Source: JAPPFW01 sp965231815
GTDB lineage: Bacteria > Actinomycetota > Acidimicrobiia > Spongiisociales > Spongiisociaceae
NCBI GenBank assembly: GCA_965231815.1
Contig: OZ246890.1
Location: 1,736,001-1,800,000, forward strand
Reading direction: 5' to 3'
Length of the DNA: 64,000 nt
Shown: one piece after another, positions 47,022 to 56,696 of the stretch
Layout of the letters: each line of letters starts with the position of its first letter
How positions within the stretch are numbered: the first letter of the stretch is position 1
Translations under genes and position numbers: made by a program
Notes under the pieces: model-generated
Database searches by the model: none
Told to the model about the DNA's origin: nothing
Seen by the model: the letters and a program-made list of their open reading frames with translations, nothing else

Positions 47022-48239
47022 ATGATCGAGCAGCGCAACGTGGAGTCTGATGCGGATGTTCTTGCGGCGCCGTTGGAGCTTCCGTGTGGGGTTGTGCTCA
47101 AGAACCGGTTGGCGAAGGCCGCCATGTCCGACTCGTTGGGGAATGGCGCCGGTTGTCCGACCGATCAACAGGTCGAGCTCTACCGGAGGTGGTCAAACGG
47201 CGGGGTGGCGCTGTCGCTGATCGGTGAGGTTCAAGTCGACCACCGTTATCCGGAGAGACCAGGGAATCTCGTACTCTGGCCCGGCGCCGATAATGCTCGT
47301 CTTCGTCGCCTCGCCGAGGCCGGATCCGTCGATGGCGCCCGGATCTGGCCGCAGTTGGGCCACGCGGGCGCGCTCGCATACGGTCCGGTTTCTCGTCCGG
47401 CCGGTCCGTCGGCATTCAACGTGGAGGGTCTTAGGTGCGATGCGTTGACACGGTCCGATGTCGATGGGTTGCCCGCCATCTACGCTAGGGCGGCTGCTCA
47501 TGCGAGAGCGGTCGGCTTCGGTGGTGTCCAGATACACGCCGGCCACGGGTTCTTGTTGAGTCAGTTCCTGTCGCCGTTGTTCAACCGTCGCTCCGATCAA
47601 TATGGCGGGTCGATACGGGCGCGATGCCGACTCCTCCGCGCCGTCGTGAGGGAGGTTCGTGCGGAGGTGGGCTCGGAGTTCGCTATTGCCGTGAAGATCA
47701 ACTCGAACGATCAGTTGGAAGGCGGGTTGGGCGAGGACGACGCTCTCGTTGCCATGTCGCTCCTGGGAGAAGAGGGGGTGGATCTGATCGACATCAGCGG
47801 CGGGACCTACTTCCCCGGCGCTCCGGCTAGTTCCGACCGGCGGTCTTCGGGGCCGTACTTCGTCGAGTTCGCCCGCCGGGCGCGGACGGTTACGGACACA
47901 CCGTTGATGGTTACGGGTGGTTTCAAGACTCGAACCGACGCCGCGCACGCCGTGGCGACCGGAGCGGCAGATATCGTGGGGATGGCGAGGGCGATGGCCT
48001 TGGATCCCGAAATCGCGGCGAAGTGGCTTCACCAGGATGGATCTGCTGTGCAGTTCCCCAGGTTCGAGTCGCTGCCTGCGGGAGGAATCACCGCTTGGTA
48101 CACAATGCGACTCGCAGCGCTCGCGAACGGTGACGAAGACAGTTTCAAGCCTTCACTCAGCGAGGCGATCGATTCTTATGAGGGTCGCGATTCCGACCGT
48201 GTCGCAACATGGGAAAGAGCCTTCGGTATCCACTCTTAA
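47022..48239 (+). CDS. Old yellow enzyme family NADH:flavin oxidoreductase
   Basis: The 405-residue TIM-barrel flavoenzyme has LKNRLAKAAMSDSLG, ARIWPQLGHAGA, VQIHAGHGFLLSQFLSPLFN, NRRSDQYGGSIRAR and LMVTGGFKTRTDA. It reduces activated alkenes or related substrates with NAD(P)H. ATG 47022, just before the conserved region, is preferred to ATG 46950, whose added residues have no homology. No partner genes nearby. Confidence 0.88.
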   Translation: MIEQRNVESDADVLAAPLELPCGVVLKNRLAKAAMSDSLGNGAGCPTDQQVELYRRWSNGGVALSLIGEVQVDHRYPERPGNLVLWPGADNARLRRLAEAGSVDGARIWPQLGHAGALAYGPVSRPAGPSAFNVEGLRCDALTRSDVDGLPAIYARAAAHARAVGFGGVQIHAGHGFLLSQFLSPLFNRRSDQYGGSIRARCRLLRAVVREVRAEVGSEFAIAVKINSNDQLEGGLGEDDALVAMSLLGEEGVDLIDISGGTYFPGAPASSDRRSSGPYFVEFARRARTVTDTPLMVTGGFKTRTDAAHAVATGAADIVGMARAMALDPEIAAKWLHQDGSAVQFPRFESLPAGGITAWYTMRLAALANGDEDSFKPSLSEAIDSYEGRDSDRVATWERAFGIHS

Positions 48240-48511
48240 CCAGCAACCATCAAGTGAAGAAGCGGCTTCCACCCCGACTCCTCCAAAGCCGATATCCCGG
48301 AACAACCGGATCAAAAGTTTCACGCGGTGTTCGATAGTTGAGCCTTCCTTGCCGTGGATAGGCGATGAGCTTGGGTGCATGTCCGATGTCGTTGCCCGCG
48401 TTGTGGAATCACTAGCGAGGTCCCTGGCAAGGCTCTGTTTGGTGCTGATAACCCGGGGTTGTTGACGTGCTTCATATCAGGTCGGTCTCGGGCCACATGC
48501 CGAATGGTGGG

Positions 48512-48856
48512 CTACTCTGTTGCCTTTGGGTGGCCGACGTGCGTGTCGGTGATCCATACCGTTTTGGTCTTGTCGTCGATGCAATACCATATCCGCCCAC
48601 CTGCTGTGACCTCGTATTGCCACTGCTCCATGTCGGTTCCGTTCACTGATCGTCGCCCGAGCGGGCCTCTCAGCGGGTGTTGGCGGTGGTCTCGCCGACG
48701 CGGGTCGCTGGTGATCCGTTCCCAGGCTGTGCGCGTGTTCGTCGGGGCCGTAGCGCAGATCTGTTCCCATCCCTTGACCGCGCCGCTGTTCGCGTAGCGC
48801 ATGTCCCAACCGCGGGCTACAGGTGGTGGGGCAACACGTTCTCGCCGTTTCGGCAT
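48512..48856 (-). CDS. RelE/ParE-like toxin
   Basis: The 114-residue basic protein shows VKGWEQICATAPTNTRTAWE, then HPLRGPLGRR, EQWQYEVTAGGRIWYCIDDK and TVWITDTHVGHPKATE, the fold pattern of RelE-superfamily toxins. It follows its antitoxin by 5 bp, the usual order for this type. It would be an mRNA interferase or gyrase poison; which cannot be told. Confidence 0.75.
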   Translation of the reverse strand: MPKRRERVAPPPVARGWDMRYANSGAVKGWEQICATAPTNTRTAWERITSDPRRRDHRQHPLRGPLGRRSVNGTDMEQWQYEVTAGGRIWYCIDDKTKTVWITDTHVGHPKATE

Positions 48857-48861
48857 CGTCC

Positions 48862-49317
48862 TCAGTCGTCGGGGGCTGGGACAATGTCCCCACTAGCGTC
48901 CAGCGGCTTGCTGAGCCGACGGGCGAGTGCGGAATCGGCATGTATCTCGGCGGTGGCTTTCCACTCCCGTATCAACTGGGTCACCGGAGAGTAATTGTCT
49001 ACCGCCGCCGCGCCGAGCAGCATCCTCGTCAACTCCTCAACGAAGAGCTTCCGATCCGGTCCGGGAAGGAACGTCGTCCATGCGAAAGCGTCGCCCACCG
49101 CCGCATCCACCACAACCGGGCTGTAAGTCGCAAGGTTGCGCAGCAGTCGGGCAAGAGCCTCCATCGCCTTCGAGTGGTCGTCGTAGTGGTCTGCCCGGCT
49201 CAAGCGGAGCGTGGGCGCGTTCCGCCGCCTGAGAAGCACATTGCGCTCGGCCAGCTCGGCTACCACATCGTTCGGCTGCCGTAAGAACTCCGAGAAAGTC
49301 CGCTCTACTGTTTCCAT
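48862..49317 (-). CDS. Antitoxin of the ParE-like pair
   Basis: The 151-residue protein begins METVERTFSEFLRQPNDVVA and continues with AERNVLLRRRNAPTLRLSRA, the Phd/YefM-like beginning of prevent-host-death antitoxins. A helical, acidic C-terminal part follows that should bind the toxin. It is immediately upstream of the RelE/ParE-like gene. Confidence 0.7.
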   Translation of the reverse strand: METVERTFSEFLRQPNDVVAELAERNVLLRRRNAPTLRLSRADHYDDHSKAMEALARLLRNLATYSPVVVDAAVGDAFAWTTFLPGPDRKLFVEELTRMLLGAAAVDNYSPVTQLIREWKATAEIHADSALARRLSKPLDASGDIVPAPDD

Positions 49318-49516
49318 CCCCGAACAATACCTGAACTACTTCAGAAGTCAAGGGGCGTTGTCATGTGGCTGCAAGGCATGGGAAGGGGATGGGAGCCCGA
49401 TCTCTGAGGGTCACGATCTTCAACATACTCACTACTTATTCCCCTGGCCGTCCGTCAGGCAACTCGGGAAGACCGATTGGAACGTACCGCAGCGTCGTGG
49501 GTCCTGCCGGTTGGAT

Positions 49517-50524
49517 CTACAAAGCGCTTGGCGTGTCCACCAGGTAGCAGGCCACCAGGTGATTGTCGCTGACCGGTTCGAGCGGCGGGTGGTCGTTAGA
49601 TCGGCACAGGTCGGTGGCTATCGGGCAGCGTTGCAGAAAGCGGCAGGTGGGGGGAGGGTCGATCGCCTTCGTAACTCCTCCCTTTATCTCGGCCTCGGGA
49701 CGGTCATGGGTCGGATCCGGCACCGGCACCGAGGCCAGCAGAGCTTTCGTGTAGGGGTGTTGAGGGTTGGTGAGGATGTCCTCGGTCTGTCCCATCTCCA
49801 CGATCTTGCCCAGGTACATCACGGCGATCCGGTCGCACATGTAGCGGGCAACCGCCAAGTCGTGGGTGATGTACAGGTAGGAGACGTTCAGTTCCCTGGC
49901 CAGGCCCAACATAAGGGTCATGATGGAGATGCGGATCGAGACATCCAGCATGGAGGTCGGCTCGTCGGCCACCACGAACGATGGCTTTATCACCAGCGCT
50001 CTGGCGATCGACACTCTTTGCCGCTGACCACCGGATAATTCGTGAGGATATCGGAACATGAAGGTCGCAGCCGGGGTTAGACCCACCATCTCGAGCATCT
50101 CCGCTACTCGTGCCTCACGGTCCTGTACCGTCCCCACCTGTTGCACGATGAGCGGCTCCACCACCGTGTCGTACACCGTGCGCCGGGGATTCAGAGATTC
50201 GAAGGGGTCTTGGAAGATCATCTGAACCCGCTCGCGGAAACGTCGGAGGCCTTGCTTGGTGTCGATAGTCGAGATGTCGGCCATCTCGCCGTCCCGGTCG
50301 AGGAGGATCCTTCCTGTGTCGGCTTGCAGGAGCTTCACCATGAGTTTGCCGGTGGTGCTCTTGCCGCATCCCGATTCTCCAACCAGACCGAGGCTCTCCC
50401 CGGGGGCGATCTCGAAGTTGATCCCGTCGACCGCATGTACGAACCCGGTAGCCTTTCCGAAGACCTTCTTGGCCACGGCGAAACGCTTGGTGAGGTCCTC
50501 GACCTTGATCAGTGCCCGGCTCAT
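49517..50524 (-). CDS. Peptide-type ABC transporter ATP-binding protein (OppF-like)
   Basis: The 335-residue ATPase has Walker A GLVGESGCGKSTTGKL, Q-loop MIFQDPFESLNPRRT, signature LSGGQRQRVSIARAL, Walker B VVADEPTSMLD and the oligopeptide-family C-terminal cysteine block (CRFLQRCPIATDLC), which often binds an iron-sulphur cluster. ATG 50524 overlaps the stop of the preceding gene (ATGA). Last gene of the five-gene importer operon. Confidence 0.93.
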   Translation of the reverse strand: MSRALIKVEDLTKRFAVAKKVFGKATGFVHAVDGINFEIAPGESLGLVGESGCGKSTTGKLMVKLLQADTGRILLDRDGEMADISTIDTKQGLRRFRERVQMIFQDPFESLNPRRTVYDTVVEPLIVQQVGTVQDREARVAEMLEMVGLTPAATFMFRYPHELSGGQRQRVSIARALVIKPSFVVADEPTSMLDVSIRISIMTLMLGLARELNVSYLYITHDLAVARYMCDRIAVMYLGKIVEMGQTEDILTNPQHPYTKALLASVPVPDPTHDRPEAEIKGGVTKAIDPPPTCRFLQRCPIATDLCRSNDHPPLEPVSDNHLVACYLVDTPSAL

Positions 50525-51966
50525 TCGGCGGTACCCGTCGAGACTTCCGTCCAATTCCAGCAAGCCACCCGCCGGCCGGTGTGGTCGCCGGTCTCTTCCA
50601 GGCTCGGCGCTTCGTTCTTGCAGCGGTCGGTAGCAAACGGGCACCTGGGATGGAAACGGCACCCGGGCGGTGGATCGATGAGATTGGGCGGTTCTCCATC
50701 CAACGGAGCGAGCGGTCGCCGGAGGCCGGTCACCGACGGGGTGGATCGCAACAGCAGGTAGGTGTATGGATGGCGCGGGCGGGAGAATACGTCTTCGGTG
50801 GGTCCGAACTCCACCAGCCGGCCTGCGTACATCACCCCCATGACCTCGGTTGCTTCGGCGATCACGGCTATGTCATGGGATATGTAGATCATGCTCATAC
50901 CCAACTCGCCCTGAACCTTCTTCAGTTCTTTGAGGATCTGGTCTTGCACGATGACGTCGAGAGCGGTGGTCGGTTCGTCGGCGATGATGATCCTCGGATC
51001 GCAGGACAGCGCCATGGCGATCATCGCTCGTTGCCGCATCCCCCCGGAGAACTGGTGGGGATAGCGATCCAGCGTGGCCGGGTTCAACCCCACCAACTCG
51101 AACAGTTCCCCCACCCGTTGCCTGATCTGTTCCTCGGTGAGGCCGCCCTCGAAGTGGGCTACCATCGCTTCCCGGATCTGTTCGTACACGGTGTAGACAG
51201 GGTTCCAGGCATTCATGGCGCCCTGGAATACCATGGCGAGATCCGACCAGCGGCGGGAACGCACCTCGTCATCCGAGAGTCGGAGTAGGTCGGTACCGCC
51301 CAAGCGTATCTCACCTGCCCGGAAGACACCGTTGTCCGGAAGCAGGCGCAGGAGCGACATGGCTACCGAGGACTTGCCGCAACCCGACTCTCCTACCAGA
51401 CCGAGGGCCTGGCCCCGGTGCAGGTTGAAGCTAACGTTGTCGACCGCCGACACCCACCCGCCGTCGGTCCGGTAGTGCATGGTGAGGTTATCGACCTCCA
51501 GCAAGGGGTCGGCAGGGTGGCCGGTACGCATGGACGGTTCCCGACCGTGAGGTATTCGTCCGGACAGCCGGTTTCCGATCCGGACGGCGACGGAGCTTCC
51601 CAGGAAGGCACCGAACCCGAAGCCGAGGGCTCGGACGATGACCCTTCCGACCTCCAGCCCGCCTCCCAGCGCTCCCAGAATTAGCTCCAGGCCAAACATT
51701 CCCAGCCCCGCCATCATTCCGTGTAACCGGCGGCGATGCCCGGCCAGGAGACCGGCTGTAGCGGCGCCCACCAGTCCGGGCAATACCAGAGCCACCAGTA
51801 TGACCAGGTAACCGGGCCGGTACTCACCCTCCGGTGGGGTTATCCAGCCGCCCAACCACCAGTTGAGTACCGCGATGACGGCGGTTCCGGCGCCGATCCG
51901 CAACAAGTCGATGCGAGCCGACCGGGTCTCGGCTTCCGGGCGGGGCGGGGACGGTTGAGTAGTCAC
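50521..51966 (-). CDS. Peptide-type ABC ATP-binding protein (OppD-like) with N-terminal membrane domain
   Basis: Residues from about 155 onward are a normal OppD/DppD: Walker A GLVGESGCGKSSVAMS, FQGAMNAWNPVYT, FSGGMRQRAMIAMAL, IIADEPTTALD and the C-terminal cysteine block (CRFHPRCPFATDRC). The first 150 residues are unusual, with about four hydrophobic segments (GAGTAVIAVLNWWLGGW, YLVILVALVLPGLVGAATAG, GMFGLELILGALGGG). GTG 51966 overlaps the permease stop (GTGA); the frame further upstream is a shadow of the permease. The membrane part would tether the ATPase. Confidence 0.88.
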   Translation of the reverse strand: MTTQPSPPRPEAETRSARIDLLRIGAGTAVIAVLNWWLGGWITPPEGEYRPGYLVILVALVLPGLVGAATAGLLAGHRRRLHGMMAGLGMFGLELILGALGGGLEVGRVIVRALGFGFGAFLGSSVAVRIGNRLSGRIPHGREPSMRTGHPADPLLEVDNLTMHYRTDGGWVSAVDNVSFNLHRGQALGLVGESGCGKSSVAMSLLRLLPDNGVFRAGEIRLGGTDLLRLSDDEVRSRRWSDLAMVFQGAMNAWNPVYTVYEQIREAMVAHFEGGLTEEQIRQRVGELFELVGLNPATLDRYPHQFSGGMRQRAMIAMALSCDPRIIIADEPTTALDVIVQDQILKELKKVQGELGMSMIYISHDIAVIAEATEVMGVMYAGRLVEFGPTEDVFSRPRHPYTYLLLRSTPSVTGLRRPLAPLDGEPPNLIDPPPGCRFHPRCPFATDRCKNEAPSLEETGDHTGRRVACWNWTEVSTGTAE

Positions 51967-53225
51967 CGGCGCCTCAGGCGTGGGTTGATAACTTCGTCCA
52001 TGGCCCGTCCCACCAGGAAGAAGGCGGCTGCCAGCAGGGATACGCACAAACCCGACGGGAACACCAGCCACCAGAAACGCATGCCGGTCAGGAAGTATCC
52101 CTGGTTGCGGGCCAATTCGATCATCAATCCCCAGCTCATATCGATATTGAGCAATCCCAGGAACGACAGTATGGCTTCGGTCTGGATGGCGCCGGTGACG
52201 GTGAACATCATGTAGAGCAGGCTGAGAGGCATCACGTTGGGAACTACGTGGACGACGATCACCCGAGCGGTGGAAGCACCCGCTACCCGGGCGGCCTCTA
52301 TGAACGGCTTCACGGTCACAGCCAGAGCCTGGGACTTGAGGACGATGGCCACTCCGCCGAATCCGGACAAGATTCCGAGCAGGACGGCCAGGTGCCACAA
52401 CTCGAACGTGAACACCGAGCTCATCACGATAAAGATGGCGAGGCCGGGGAGCATCAGAAGCAAGTCGGCCAGCCGCATCAATAGCGAATCGATCCAGCCT
52501 CCCAGGTAAGCGGCGATCGACCCGACGGCGGTGGCGAAGGAAACGGTGACGATCGCCGCCACCATCCCCAGCAGGAAGGCGCTTTGGGCGCCTTTCATCA
52601 ACTGGGACAGGACATCCCGTCCGAGAGGGTCCGTGCCCAGCCAATGCCGGCTGTAGGGCCGCGCCGGTTGTTCCCTTATCTCCACCACATCTCCAGGTAG
52701 TAGAGGAGAGCCATCCGGATTGGAGTAGAGGATCGCCTCCCGCAAGGACATCTCGGTTTCCGGATCAGTGACCTCGTTGACGACGGTTAGCAGCCGGGCA
52801 GGTGGATTGGCCTCGTTGCCGACCACCGGGTGGTACGTGCCCGCATCCCAGGTATCCCCCAGACCTACCCCGACCGCCGTTACCAACACCGCCGCGAGGC
52901 CCATCGTTACGGGGAGGCTGATCTTTCGGTTGCGCCGATTCGCTCCGAGAATCGGGAACACCATCCAAGCCACCCCCGGCCAGAAGATGACGAAAAGTCC
53001 CACTGCGGAGTACCAGTTGAGTCCTGACAACAGGACGGGTTGGATCAGGGCCATGAACCCGAAGAACATGATGATCGATACCCCCACGATCCCTATCCGG
53101 TTGGCGCGGAAAAGGCGCCAGTTGTTGGTGAGACCGGTCCACAACAGTTTGGCCCGCCTCTTTACGCGGGACATTCTTCCGGCTATGGCCTCCTGCGAGG
53201 TAGGGGAACCCGACATCGCGGTCAT
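51963..53225 (-). CDS. Peptide-type ABC transporter permease (DppC-like)
   Basis: The 420-residue permease has an N-terminal OppC region (LFRANRIGIVGVSIIMFFGF), GTDPLGRDVLSQLMKGAQSA, and the EAA loop EAARVAGASTARVIVVHVVP. It is about 100 residues longer than usual because of an insertion between the first helix and the core that carries two extra hydrophobic segments and an external-looking loop (residues about 75-190). It overlaps both neighbours by 4 nt. Confidence 0.92.
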   Translation of the reverse strand: MTAMSGSPTSQEAIAGRMSRVKRRAKLLWTGLTNNWRLFRANRIGIVGVSIIMFFGFMALIQPVLLSGLNWYSAVGLFVIFWPGVAWMVFPILGANRRNRKISLPVTMGLAAVLVTAVGVGLGDTWDAGTYHPVVGNEANPPARLLTVVNEVTDPETEMSLREAILYSNPDGSPLLPGDVVEIREQPARPYSRHWLGTDPLGRDVLSQLMKGAQSAFLLGMVAAIVTVSFATAVGSIAAYLGGWIDSLLMRLADLLLMLPGLAIFIVMSSVFTFELWHLAVLLGILSGFGGVAIVLKSQALAVTVKPFIEAARVAGASTARVIVVHVVPNVMPLSLLYMMFTVTGAIQTEAILSFLGLLNIDMSWGLMIELARNQGYFLTGMRFWWLVFPSGLCVSLLAAAFFLVGRAMDEVINPRLRRR

Positions 53226-54397
53226 TCCCCGGTAACCCGAATCCGGGGATCAAGGAACACGTAGAGGATGTCTACCACCAGGTGACCGACCATGGCCATT
53301 ACACCCACGAAGGAGAATGCCCCGATCGCCAGGTTGAGGTCCTGGTTTATCACGGAAGAGAACAGAAGCTCACCCATGCCCGGCCACGAGTACACGGTCT
53401 CGGTGATAATGCCCCCGTCGATGACGGTGGCTACCGCTATAACCAGACTGGTGGTGACCGGTAGCAGGGCGGTTCGGGCGGCGTGGCGATCACGCACGAC
53501 GTTCTCGGCGAGTCCCTTGGCCCGGGCGGTGAGAATGAAGTCCTCGCGCATGGTTTCCAGCATCGAACTGCGGGTGAGGAGCATTATCCCGGCGAAGCTG
53601 ATCAGCGTGATCGTAACTACGGGCAAGACCATGTGGTGGGCGATGTCGCCTGCGTACAGGCGGCGGGCCGATCCGAACTCACTCCCGTACCAGAACCACA
53701 CCAGCACTACCCCGAGCAGGGTGTACCCCGCCCATACGATCCTCCTGCGGCGCGCCGGATCCCTGATACGTCGGGAGAGTATCCAGAAGACCAGCGCGGT
53801 GACCGCCCCCACCAGCAGAACCGCGAAGATCACCATGAACACATGGTTGGAGCTGAACGGGGCGTCCACCCATTCCTGAGGATCGAGGAACTTGTTGATC
53901 GGGACGACATCTGCGTAGAAGGCGAAGAACCAGATCAGCATGAGGGCAAACCACGGATAGAAGACCGTGTAGAGGAGGACACCCCCTACGGTCAGGGCGT
54001 GTTCACCGCGGCGACCCCGCCGCCAGGCTATGAACTTTCCGGTTACGAACCCGAGGATGTAGTAGCTCACCAGCACGGTGAGGAAAAGCACCAGCGTACG
54101 TGGGATGCGTTCGAGGATGATATCGGACACCGGCCTCGGGTACTGGGTGAAGGAGAAACCGAAGTCGCCGCGGAAGAAGTTCCACATGTAGCTGCTGTAC
54201 TGCTCCCACAGAGGCTTGTCGAGACCGAGACGCTCGATAGCCAGTTGGGCGGCTTCAGGCGGAATGTTGGGGTTGGTGGCGAACTTTTGCTTGACCAGGT
54301 CTCCGGGCAGGGCGGTGAGCAGGAAGAAGGTAAGAGTGAGGAAAACCAAAAAGAGAACGATCATCTGCGCGGTGCGTCGCGCGATGTAACGTGTCAT
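53222..54397 (-). CDS. Peptide-type ABC transporter permease (DppB-like)
   Basis: The 391-residue permease has the family start MTRYIARRTAQMIVLFLVFL, FRGDFGFSFTQYPRPVSDII, an EAA loop (TARAKGLAENVVRDRHAART) and WPGMGELLFSSVINQDLN. It too is longer than the usual 310-330 residues, with extra hydrophobic segments around residues 165-225. The paired enlargement of both permeases suggests they co-evolved. Confidence 0.92.
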   Translation of the reverse strand: MTRYIARRTAQMIVLFLVFLTLTFFLLTALPGDLVKQKFATNPNIPPEAAQLAIERLGLDKPLWEQYSSYMWNFFRGDFGFSFTQYPRPVSDIILERIPRTLVLFLTVLVSYYILGFVTGKFIAWRRGRRGEHALTVGGVLLYTVFYPWFALMLIWFFAFYADVVPINKFLDPQEWVDAPFSSNHVFMVIFAVLLVGAVTALVFWILSRRIRDPARRRRIVWAGYTLLGVVLVWFWYGSEFGSARRLYAGDIAHHMVLPVVTITLISFAGIMLLTRSSMLETMREDFILTARAKGLAENVVRDRHAARTALLPVTTSLVIAVATVIDGGIITETVYSWPGMGELLFSSVINQDLNLAIGAFSFVGVMAMVGHLVVDILYVFLDPRIRVTGE

Positions 54398-54504
54398 CTT
54401 CTAGTCTCCTCAACCCCTCCGGCGGTCCCACGCCCGCTACATCCCATCAGTAGCCGTCCCTTCGCGGGCGCCGTGCGTCACTCGACTCGGAACGAGTTCC
54501 CGGG

Positions 54505-56541
54505 TTATTCAGCCAGTTTCACCGCTCCGGGGAGCGCATTGAAGTTCTGCAGACCGTCGAGGGTTGTCGTGGACGGGAACTCCAGCGTTTCGCGGAAGGT
54601 TTCCAGTACCGGAGTGGTGAACAGGATGATATAGGGCACGTCGTCGGCTAGGAGAGCGTCCATCCGCCGGACGATCTCCGCCGCCTGGTTGAGGTCGGTC
54701 TCCGCCTTCAGTTCGTCCGCCATCCGGTCCAGGTCCGGGTTCGAGTAACCGGGAATGTTAAGACCCCCGGCGGTGGCGGAGTCGGCTCGCGAGTCGAAGA
54801 AATCCGCCACATGATCGGGAAAGGTCGTGACACTCCATCCCAGGATGTACATGTCCCAGTCCACGGGACCGAACACCCTGTCCACGATTACCGAGAAACC
54901 GGTTGGTTCGGCCCGCAGCGGGATGCCCAGGTCGTTGGCCCAATCGGCTATGAACAGGCTGTATGTGGCCCGCAGAGGATCGTACCCGGGGCCCGGCGCC
55001 AGCAACTCCAGCGGCGGTACCGGCGTACCGTCCGGACCGCGCAGCCCTTCGCCCTTCGGGATCACATCCCGGTTGTCGGCGTTCCATTCCGGGTCGACAT
55101 CCCAGGTCCATCCCGCATCTTTCAGGACTTGAACCGCCGAGTTCAATCGCTCCTCCTGGCTCTGTCCCGAGCACCATCCCTCGATGTTCGGGTTGGCCCA
55201 GAAAGTGTTGCCGGGTGGCACCATGGAGTCCAAGGGGATTGCCACGCCCTGGAGGACGTTTGTGGCCATGAACTCCTTGTCGATCATGCATGCCAAAGCC
55301 TGGCGGAATGCAGACTCCGATCCCGGGAACCGGCGGGTGTTGAAGGCCAGGTAGCGGAAGCCGTTCGACGGATTGGCAATCACCTCGAGGTCCCCTGCCT
55401 CGATCACGGTGGCCTGGAGTCCCCGTTGCAGTCCCAGCGGATTAAGCAGACCGTCTACTTCGCCGTCCCGGAGGGCCAGCACCGCCGCGTCCTGGGTGTC
55501 GTAGACCGAGTAGATGGCGTCGGTCACGAACGGTCCGCTGGTCCAGTCAGCGATGACTTCCCCGGAAGTGTCGCCCACTTCCCAACTAACATCGCCCGAA
55601 AACGAGACCCCACCGGTCGAGTACGCAATGTTCCGAGCGCCTCGGTCATTGGGTCTCGGGTTGGCGATTGTCCGGGCGAATGCGCCCGGCTCCCGCCGAT
55701 CGAAAACCATGCTACCCCCCGAGGGGGTGCCGGTTCCGGAAACGGCGTACAGGTCACCGGCCTCGCCGGCGGCCTCCACATGCTGCTTCCAGAAGGCTTC
55801 GGAGAAAACCGCTGCCTGGGCGGCGCCGAATTGCCACTGGGCCAGACCGGGCTGAGAACTCCAAGTGTAACGGACCGTGTAGTCATCTATCGCTTCGACC
55901 GAAATCAAACCCTCGGCCGCCTCGTCCTCTTCGGTGGCGGGGTCATCCTCCGTGACCATCGGCAATAACGAGAACCAATTACCACCCAGCCGCAGATCCC
56001 TGACCGTGTTGAAGGTAAACGCTACGTCATGGGCCGTTATCGGGTTTCCGTCGCTCCAAACCTGATCGTCTCTGAGGCTTACCTCGATCACCCAGGTGTC
56101 ACCGGACGACATGCCGATCGGCGGTTCGACCTCGGCGGCAAGGCCGGGAACCAACGTGTAGCTGGGGAACGATGATCCGTACAAGCTGGGCAAGGAGGTG
56201 GACAATACGTACTGGTTCCATACATCCCCCTCGGTGTCCATGATCGCCCACAGGTTGTCGGTGGTCGGGTCGCTGAGGAGGGCGAGTTTGTAGGTGAATC
56301 CCGGAGCGGCCGCGCCGCTGCTGTCGGTAGCCGTATCCTCGGTGACGGCCATCGTATCGGGAGTAGCCTTGTGGGGTTCCACGGCCTCTTCGGAGGTCGT
56401 AGCCGTTGTCCGAGCGGCGGGCGCCTGAGTTGTGGTGGGTAGGTCAGGCTCATCTCCATCGCCACAGGCGGCCGAGAGCGTAGCCATCGCCACTCCTATC
56501 GCTAACCAGCGAAGGTATCTGTGCTCGACCCGACTCATCAT
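54505..56541 (-). CDS. ABC transporter substrate-binding lipoprotein, family 5
   Basis: The 678-residue lipoprotein has a signal peptide with lipobox LSAACG (Cys26), a Thr/Ala/Glu-rich linker (30-75), and a family-5 peptide/nickel-binding domain: VWSDGNPITAHDVAFTFNTV, FRQALACMIDKEFM, DWDMYILGWS and YSNPDLDRMADELKAE. It captures the ligand for the permeases encoded downstream. The first gene of the operon (binding protein, DppB, DppC, OppD, OppF). The ligand cannot be identified. Confidence 0.93.
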   Translation of the reverse strand: MMSRVEHRYLRWLAIGVAMATLSAACGDGDEPDLPTTTQAPAARTTATTSEEAVEPHKATPDTMAVTEDTATDSSGAAAPGFTYKLALLSDPTTDNLWAIMDTEGDVWNQYVLSTSLPSLYGSSFPSYTLVPGLAAEVEPPIGMSSGDTWVIEVSLRDDQVWSDGNPITAHDVAFTFNTVRDLRLGGNWFSLLPMVTEDDPATEEDEAAEGLISVEAIDDYTVRYTWSSQPGLAQWQFGAAQAAVFSEAFWKQHVEAAGEAGDLYAVSGTGTPSGGSMVFDRREPGAFARTIANPRPNDRGARNIAYSTGGVSFSGDVSWEVGDTSGEVIADWTSGPFVTDAIYSVYDTQDAAVLALRDGEVDGLLNPLGLQRGLQATVIEAGDLEVIANPSNGFRYLAFNTRRFPGSESAFRQALACMIDKEFMATNVLQGVAIPLDSMVPPGNTFWANPNIEGWCSGQSQEERLNSAVQVLKDAGWTWDVDPEWNADNRDVIPKGEGLRGPDGTPVPPLELLAPGPGYDPLRATYSLFIADWANDLGIPLRAEPTGFSVIVDRVFGPVDWDMYILGWSVTTFPDHVADFFDSRADSATAGGLNIPGYSNPDLDRMADELKAETDLNQAAEIVRRMDALLADDVPYIILFTTPVLETFRETLEFPSTTTLDGLQNFNALPGAVKLAE

Positions 56542-56696
56542 GCTTCCCCTCTAACCGGACGGCTTTTGCCTTCTCGGATGCAGAGTGTATTACCGATAGC
56601 CTCCGAGTGGCCAGGAATAGTGATATTCCTTTCGATCTGGCGTTACGAGAACTTACCGAAGCGGAAGAGCCTCAACCCCATCCAGGCCTCCGTCTG

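Noticed and set aside
51967..52644. Long N-terminal extension of the OppD-like ATPase
   Set aside because: Lies entirely within the DppC-like permease gene and reads as an Arg/Gly/Pro-rich shadow; GTG 51966 overlaps the permease stop.
53483..54634. 383-residue plus-strand frame opposite the DppB-like gene
   Set aside because: Antisense shadow of a clear permease; rich in His, Glu and Pro without any domain.
54811..55968. 385-residue plus-strand frame opposite the binding-protein gene
   Set aside because: Antisense shadow of the family-5 binding lipoprotein.
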